DNA from: Glycine soja
Lineage: Eukaryota; Streptophyta; Magnoliopsida; Fabales; Fabaceae
Reading direction: 5' to 3'
Length of the DNA: 64,000 bases
Assembly (NCBI RefSeq): GCF_004193775.1
Contig: NC_041011.1
Span: 38,447,167-38,511,166, forward strand
How positions within the stretch are numbered: the stretch's first letter is position 1; each line of letters begins with the position of its first letter. The notes under the pieces were generated by a model. The model saw nothing but the letters and a program-made list of their open reading frames with translations, did no database searches and was not told the origin of the DNA. Position numbers and translations under genes: made by a program. This document shows positions 58,055-64,000 of the stretch, piece after piece.

Positions 58055-58340
58055 TCGTGCACTCCATGCTGGGTTTACGACTTGCTTGATAGTGTTTCAA
58101 TAACGTGTGAGTAAATTTTGTGAATGAAATGTTGGGTCTTCGACTTGCTTGAGTTCACAAAGTTTATCACAAAACTAAAATCTTTTCAAAAAATGGAAAA
58201 ATTCTCAAATAAATAATCCCTCAATGTTGCAAGCATTCTATGTTGGGTCTCTGACTTGCTTGACAGTGTTTCAATAAAATATGAGTAAATTTTGTGAATG
58301 TCATGTTGGGTCTCTGAATTGCTTGACTTCACAAAGTTTA
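58055..58340. repeat. Tandem duplication of a segment of about 180 bp
   Basis: Two copies of ACTTGCTTGAYAGTGTTTCA followed by GAGTAAATTTTGTGAATG, TTGGGTCT and CACAAAGTTTAYCACAAAA start near 58080 and 58250. Confidence 0.75.
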
Positions 58341-58589
58341 CCACAAAATCAAAACCTTTCAAAATAAAATAAAATAAACTCAACTTACAACCTCTTTTTC
58401 TAAAAAGAACTATGCTTCATTGCACCTAGGGATACATAGGAGCAAGGGCAAATCCCTTATCGACCAAAAAAAAAACTAAAAATAAAATCTTTTTTTAAAT
58501 AACAAAAATTTGAGTTTCTTTTCTAAATAAAAAAATATATATAATATAGCAAAATATAATTTATGTTTTCAAAGGAAGATAAATAATTA

Positions 58590-58870
58590 AAAGTCACTTT
58601 ATTTTTTAGCGCACTCGATCAAAGACTGTCGTTTTCATGACGGACGCGTGGGGTGCTAACACCTTCCCCACGCGTAAACGACTCTTGAATCCTTTTTGCT
58701 CAACCCTTAGACCATTCCTTATCCTTTTTTGTTTTTCCGGCGTTTTCTTTAAATAAACATTGGTGGCGACTCCCCAAGTTTTCCATTTTTTTGGAAAATA
58801 ATTTATTTATTTATTTATTTTAAATATTTTTATTTTGTAGTCCCGTCGTGGCCCACGTTACGACACTTCG
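58590..58870 (+). mobile_element. Ogre-like LTR end and primer site
   Basis: ACGCGTGGGGTGCTAACACC, CCCCACGCGTAAACGACTC and TTAAATAAACA are followed by TTGGTGGCGACTCC at 58760-58773. This layout is what I know of Ogre/Tat-type Ty3/gypsy LTR ends with a tRNA-Arg-type primer site. CCCGTCGTGGCCCACGTTACG then follows, and similarity stops near 58870. The internal region is missing. The LTR start is unknown and may lie before the 88-bp array. Confidence 0.55.
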
Positions 58871-59439
58871 AATTGAAGAATAAATTTTAATGGCATACAC
58901 TTGACTTAATTAAGGTACATACAAACAGTAATATGAAGTATTTAATATATCAAAATATTTTGAATAATTATTTTGAAATTTTCAACCAATCCATTTGAGA
59001 GAGCACGTTAATTGAAAAAAAATATTCAATTTTTTTCTTGAATAATTTTTCTATTAAATCTTTTAAAATAAATTTGACTAATTATTTTAAATTTTTCAGC
59101 CAATTGAATCATGATACTGTATCTGAGAAAATATTTTTATTTTTTATTTTTTACCTTGAATAATCTTTTCAATTTAATCCATATTAGTATATATTTAATC
59201 TAATTGTTAAAATTTCAAGTCCCCTTCGGTAGCCTCTCTTTGTTTCCCTTCCACTTCCACATCCGCCGGTGGAAGCACATTTAGGCTTGGATAACCACAT
59301 AGGTAATATTAGGTCTAACCTCTCTTTCCTTTTCAATTTCCAACTATTTCTTGGATTCTAGGGTTTTTCATTAGATGTTGACTTGCATTACTATTTTTCA
59401 TCTAAAAAGAAAATCTGCTTTTGGTCAGTCAGGTATCAA
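58871..59439. other. AT-rich spacer before the F-box pseudogene
   Basis: AT-rich with two related segments containing GAATAATTWTTCTATTAAATC. The 59215-59430 part, pyrimidine-rich, may be the former leader and first intron of the F-box gene. Confidence 0.4.
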
Positions 59440-60176
59440 GGGAAGAAGGAAAAGACAGGCTTAGTGAGTTGCCTGAATGTGTTCTGCTCCATATAATGAA
59501 TATTATGTACTCAACATATGCAGTTCGGACTTGTATCTTGTCTAAATGATGGAAGGACCTTTGGAAAAGTCTCACTATTCTCACTTTGCTTCACCATGAA
59601 TTTGAAAAGTCTGCCAATTTTAACCTGAAATACCTGAACAACACAGAGATAATTCAATTTAGAATTATGCTTTCTACTCCAAATCTTAGTTATCTCAAAA
59701 TCACCAATCATTCAGGTTTCAGTGATCAACCACTCTCCTCCACATGTAATCTTTCATGTCTCAAAGAAACAACTATTCACACCACTACTAAAATAGCTTA
59801 TTCAGTCTTCATAGGCTGGCTACAACTCTTCACTAATGTAAAAATATTGTCACTTTCGGGGATACTAAAATAAGTTACTATAGATATTTTCTCCTCGTGT
59901 TATTTTCATAATGCTCATGTGATGTCTGCATTCTTATGTCATTTTTCCCTCTATACTCAATCTTGCATTTCACAATATTCATTAAAATGTCTTCTATTAA
60001 CTCTAATTGTGTGGGATCTATCAAATTTTGCTACAATGAGAACTCGACCTCCATGCTTTGTCAAATTGGAGTCGTTGAAAATGATAGCGTATCCATTCTT
60101 ACAAATATCTTATGAAGAAGTAAACAGGATAGTAGAGTACTTACTTCGTAATTCTCCAATGACCAGAAATCGATGA
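59440..60176 (+). pseudogene. F-box/LRR (FBD-type) gene remnant
   Basis: The start reads RLSELPECVLLHIMN and YAVRTCILSK, then a stop, then WKDLWKSLTILTL, an F-box as in plant F-box/FBD/LRR proteins, which select substrates for SCF ubiquitin ligases. LRR-like segments follow (STPNLSYLKITNHSG, LFTNVKILSLSGIL), with a stop near 59871. A further block (CFVKLESLKMIAYPF, VNRIVEYLLRNSP) ends at 60176. Stops and frame breaks show decay. Confidence 0.75.
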
Positions 60177-60329
60177 TGTCTGAAATTGCTGAAAAGGTAT
60201 ATCACTATCCCCTGCTTAATTATTTAGGTGAATACTTTTACAAACTATTCAATTTTCACTTTATTTTATGTTTGCCTCTCACTCCGGTGCTCTCTTCTTA
60301 TGAGAAATTATAGGTTGTTTGATAGCATG

Positions 60330-60446
60330 ATAAACACAAAATTGGCAGAAGATGAAAAAGGGAGCAAAATAGCAGAAAAGAAGGTGCAGACAACAAGATC
60401 TAAAAGAAGAATCATGAAACCTTCGTACCTCAGGGACTATATATGA
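60330..60446 (+). mobile_element. Polyprotein tail of a Ty3/gypsy element
   Basis: The frame ends VQTTRSKRRIMKPSYLRDYI and a stop at 60444-60446. This is like the tail at 39865-40068 (minus). It directly precedes an LTR-like stretch, the position expected for the 3' end of pol. The remainder of this pol is absent. Confidence 0.5.
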
Positions 60447-60700
60447 GGAAGAAGGCGCTGAGCTGGCAATAGAGATTTATTGGATATCATTGTCTGCTTC
60501 TAAGGGAGCATTCCTAACCAATTCCATTAGTGAAGAATATTCCTAGAAGGATTAGGAATTTTGTTAGCAATATGCACTCTATATATATGAATATGTAATA
60601 ACCAACAAATCAATAAGAGAAAATACATTTTCCTGCTCCTTATTCTAATCTTCTTCTTCCTTTTCTTGGAGGTACTGGCCCTCGAAGCCAGCTGTATCAA
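60447..60700 (+). repeat. LTR-like sequence between pol tail and gag
   Basis: Contains a TATATATATGAATATG promoter-like segment (about 60580), a pyrimidine-rich leader and CTCGAAGCCAGCTGTATCAA just before the gag start. The same motifs occur on the minus strand at 39660-39800. Exact edges and a primer site could not be fixed. Confidence 0.5.
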
Positions 60701-60722
60701 CTTGGTGCTCTCATTGTCATCA

Positions 60723-61674
60723 TGCCTAACCTTGAAAAGACCTTGGGTTTCTCTGATCGCTTGGAGGATGCCCTGCTTTGTTTGACCAACCAGAATATGT
60801 ATCTTGGTGACTCTGTTAATTCCTTGACTCAGCAAATCAAGGAGCTCCTTCACCTTCCAGTTCTCCACCTACTTCGCTCCCTCCTCTGTCTTCTACACCT
60901 GCACCACCATACCGTATAAAGTTAGATATGCCTCGATTTGACGGCACCGAACCACAGGGATGGATATTTAAAATCAATCAGTTTTTTGAGTATCATGGTA
61001 CTCCAGAACTAGATAAACTCATCATGGCTTCATTCTATATGGAAGGTCGCGCACTCGCCTAGTACCAATGGATGAATGCCAATGGCCATTTCACTTTGTG
61101 GTTGTCTTTCATCCACGCCTTGCATGCTCACTTTGCTTCCACTTTGTACGATGACCCCCACCGGAGCTTTGTTCAAGCTCACTTAGCATGGCACGGTTGC
61201 CCAATATCTGTCTGAATTCGAAGACCTGGCGACCCGCGTGGTTGGTATCTCTCCCCCTTTTTTGCTAAGCTACTTTATTTCTGGACTCTCTCCCGATGTT
61301 CGTTGTGAGGTCCAGGCGCAACAACCAGTGACCATGGTTCAGGCTGCAAGGCTGGCACGCCTGCACGAAGAGAAGTTTCTTGACCAGCGGCCTCATTTGC
61401 GTCACCGCACACCTCCACCGCACCCTTCTCCTTCGCCTTTTCACCCCACCACTGCCACCCTCAACCCTAACCCTTCGAACCTTCCCCCCTTGCTTCCGCC
61501 ATAACCCCGTACCAACCCTCCCACCCTGAAACGCCTTTCTCCAGACGAAATTGCCATACGCCACGAGAAGGGTCTCTGTTTCACTTGTGACGAAAAGTTC
61601 CACAGAGGCCACAAGTGCCCCGCTAGGGTTTTCTTTCTTATTTCTGATGACAATGATCTGAGCCTTCTTATCTC
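60723..61674 (+). pseudogene. Ty3/gypsy gag remnant with CCHC zinc knuckle
   Basis: ATG at 60723 (MPNLEKTLGFSDRLEDAL). After a frame change come KLDMPRFDGTEPQGWIFKI and ASFYMEGRALA, a stop, then LSEFEDLATRVVGISPPFLL and LSPDVRCEVQAQQP. The zinc knuckle CFTCDEKFHRGHKC (CX2CX4HX4C) is intact at about 61579-61620. Just after it the protease start (VFFLISDDNDL) breaks off at about 61670. Several stops and frameshifts are present. Confidence 0.85.
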
Positions 61675-64000
61675 TTGGACGAGCTCGGTGGTGCACAATG
61701 CTTCTCAAAGCTCAATTTATTGCAGGGATACCACCAAATCTGCATGCACTCCGATGACATTCCCAAAACAGCATTTCACACCCACCATGGCCATTATGAG
61801 TTCAAGGTCATGTCGTTTGGGCTGTGTAATGGCTCGTCGTCCTTTCAGGCCACCATGAATCTCATATTCCAGCCTTATCTTTGCCATTTTGTTATCGTCT
61901 TCTTCGACAATATTCTTATTTACAGCCCCTCCTTTGATGAACATCTCCGGCACCTGAAGTTGACCTTTCAGGTATTACTTGACAACAACTTTGTTCTCAA
62001 ATTTTCTAAGTGCTTCTTTGCACAGTCACAGGTCAAATACTTGGGTCACTTGGTCTTTTTCCGAGGCGTGGAACCACTTGTTTCCAAAGTCGCCGCCGTA
62101 GCCCAATGGCTAGTGCCTCAGTCCACTAGAGCCCTACGGAGTTTTTTGGGGCTGGACAGATTCTACAGGCATTTTATCAAGGGTTACGCCATGATAGTTG
62201 ATCCCCTGGTCAAGGCAACTACGCTTGACCCATTTCGGTGGTCTTCTCAGGCGCAGACAGCATTTGAGCATCTCAAACAGGCACTGTCCACAACCCTCGT
62301 TCTCACCTTGCCCAATTTCCAATAACCCTTCACGGTGGAAACGGACACCTCTAGTACTAGCGTGGGGGTCATTTTACCTCAGCACGGCCATCCGATTGCA
62401 TACTTCGGTAAACCTTTCAGCACCAAGCTTCTCCAGGCATCGACATATGTCCCCGAATTGTTCGCCATCACTGCGACAGTGAAGAAGTGGTGTCAATACT
62501 TATTGGGCCACCCGTTCACCATTGTCATCGATCACCGGAGCCTCAAAGAGCTGTTGACTCAGGTCATCCAAACCCCAGAGCAACACATGTACTTGGCGCA
62601 ATTCATGGGGTATGATTATATGATTCAATACCGCTCCGGGACACATAACCAAGCTTTTGATGCTTTGTCTCGACTGCCAAAACATCATTCTTCTCTTTCA
62701 TTACTTATCTTAGTTCCCTACCTCACCTTCTTGGAGACCTTACAATAGCAACTACACCAGAATTCTCAGTAAAGCCAGCAACTTCAAGAAATTATGACTT
62801 TGCCGGAAAATTATCTAGAGTTCACCATTGCTAATAATTTGATCTTGAAGAAGGGACGCTTTTGGTTACCGCGGGATCTTCTGATAATTCCTGCCCTCCT
62901 TGAGCAGTATCATGCTACGCCTACTGGAGGCCACAAAGGGGTTGCGAAGACAATTGCTCGTCTCTCCGAGAACTTCCAGTGGCCAGGACTCCGGGAAGTT
63001 GTCGCCAAATTCATAGAAAATTGCATTGAATGCCAATACACCAAGTATGAGACCAAGAGGCCTGTTGGATTGTTATGTCCTTTGCCCGTGCCTTCGCGAC
63101 CATGGGAGGATCTCTCCCTGGATTTTATTACCAACCTATTGGTATATCATGGGAAGACAGTAATCCTCATCGTTGTCGATAGATTTTCCAAAGGTATTCA
63201 CTTGGGTCTCCTCCCTTCAGCTCATACGACACACATGGTGGCAACTCTATTCGTAGACATCGTCGTCAAGCTTCATGGAATCCCTCAGAGTTTAGTCTCC
63301 GATAGAGACCCATTATTTTTCAGTCACTTCTGGCAAGACCTCTTTCAGTTGAGTGGCACAAAGTTGAGGATGAGTTCGGCATACCATCCTCAAAGTGATG
63401 GTTAGACCGAAGTCATGAACATGATCATCGACCAGTATCTGTGATCATTTATGCATCGTCGGTCGGGGAGGTGGGGAAAGCTGCTACTGTGGGTCGAATG
63501 GTCCCACAATACCTCGTGGAACATGGAGACTGGGTCAACACCATACGAAATTACTTTTGGACGCAAACCTTTTAATTTTTCGGAATACCTCTTGGGTTCT
63601 TCAAACATTGATGTCGTCGACGATATGTTGACTCACAGAGACGAAGTATTTCACAACATTCGGAAGAAGCTTCTTAAAGCTCAAGCCACTATGAAGCATC
63701 AAGCTGACAGCAGACGCAGGGAAGTCATATATCAACCTGGAGACTGGGTTCTTCTGAAGCTCAGGCCATATCGTCAGCAGTCTGCTAAAGAGAAACACAA
63801 AGTTTATGGCAAGTTAGTTAAATGCTACTATGGGCCTTTCCAGATACTAGAGCGAGTCGGACCTGTAGCTTGTCGTTTGAAGCTTCCTGAAGGGGCCCTT
63901 ATCCATTCGGTATTCCATTGCTCTTTGTTGAAGCCTTTCCATGTTCAACCGGATGCAGCAAGTCTGCCTGAATTCCTTGAGCAATTTTTCAAGGACCAAC
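61675..64000 (+). pseudogene. Ty3/gypsy pol remnant: RT, RNase H, integrase (runs off the window)
   Basis: RT starts abruptly at GAQCFSKLNLLQGYHQI; protease and RT fingers are deleted. The active-site box reads FFDN instead of FxDD. RNase H (METDTSSTSVGVIL, DALSRLPKHH) follows a TAA at 62323-62325. Integrase has the HHCC region (GGHKGVAKTI, CIECQYTKY) and core VSDRDPLFFS, with a TAG at 63403-63405 two residues before the catalytic Glu and a TGA near 63442. The C-terminal part PGDWVLLKLRPYRQQS and HCSLLKPFH follows; a chromodomain would lie beyond 64000. Apart from the stops the parts share one frame. Confidence 0.9.

Noticed and set aside
61265..61708. Long minus-strand frame
   Set aside because: It is antisense to the gag region with a zinc knuckle, which is the convincing reading.

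Overview
The window is plant nuclear DNA, most likely from a legume and probably soybean (Glycine). The reasons are GT-AG introns, nested Athila-type and chromovirus-type Ty3/gypsy elements with tRNA-Asp and tRNA-iMet primer sites, CACTA elements, and paired GTAATCGATTAC palindromes that I associate with soybean repeats. The species is inferred. Only one gene looks intact: a five-exon protein unc-13 homolog (MUN/DUF810 family) at 42962-50268. Almost everything else is transposable elements, gene fragments or AT-rich spacer.

Left part (1-19420). This is a stack of nested retrotransposons. A minus-strand Ty3/gypsy element has its 5' LTR at 18458-19420, an iMet-type primer site at 18441-18455 and gag-pol at 3842-6760. 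It carries two inserted elements. The first is a complete Athila-like element at 7041-17372 (perfect 5-bp target duplication CTCAC, LTRs about 98% identical). The second is a plus-strand Athila-like element whose 3' LTR spans 1509-3841 and itself contains a solo LTR (2200-3107). Positions 1-1115 hold a repeat block with copia-LTR-like features.

Middle part (19421-37305). This is the right-hand part of a CACTA (En/Spm) transposon. Its transposase/Ulp1-protease gene (19421-21455) is the target into which the left stack inserted. Downstream in the same element lie exon fragments, all on the plus strand, of three unrelated host genes: aconitase (22441-25413), probably ferrochelatase (25831-25905), and a DRP1-type dynamin (26144-26416 and 36050-36780). 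The element ends with subterminal repeats and a CACTA terminus at 37305. It was later hit by a hAT-type MITE, by a solo LTR inside an aconitase exon, and by a 9.35-kb Athila-like element inside a dynamin intron (26455-35805). That last element carries a further solo LTR. The best reading is a gene-fragment-capturing Pack-CACTA.

Right part (37306-64000). Retroelement scraps and a 973-bp inverted-repeat element lead up to the unc-13 homolog. Its long first intron contains a non-autonomous CACTA element, a long hairpin and a small duplication. After the gene come AT-rich spacer, a decayed LTR with a CACTA remnant inside, a second paired-palindrome block, an 88-bp tandem array leading to an Ogre-like LTR end and primer site, and an F-box/LRR pseudogene. 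The window ends in a decayed Ty3/gypsy element (60723-64000) that runs off the right edge.

No tRNA, rRNA or CRISPR features were seen.
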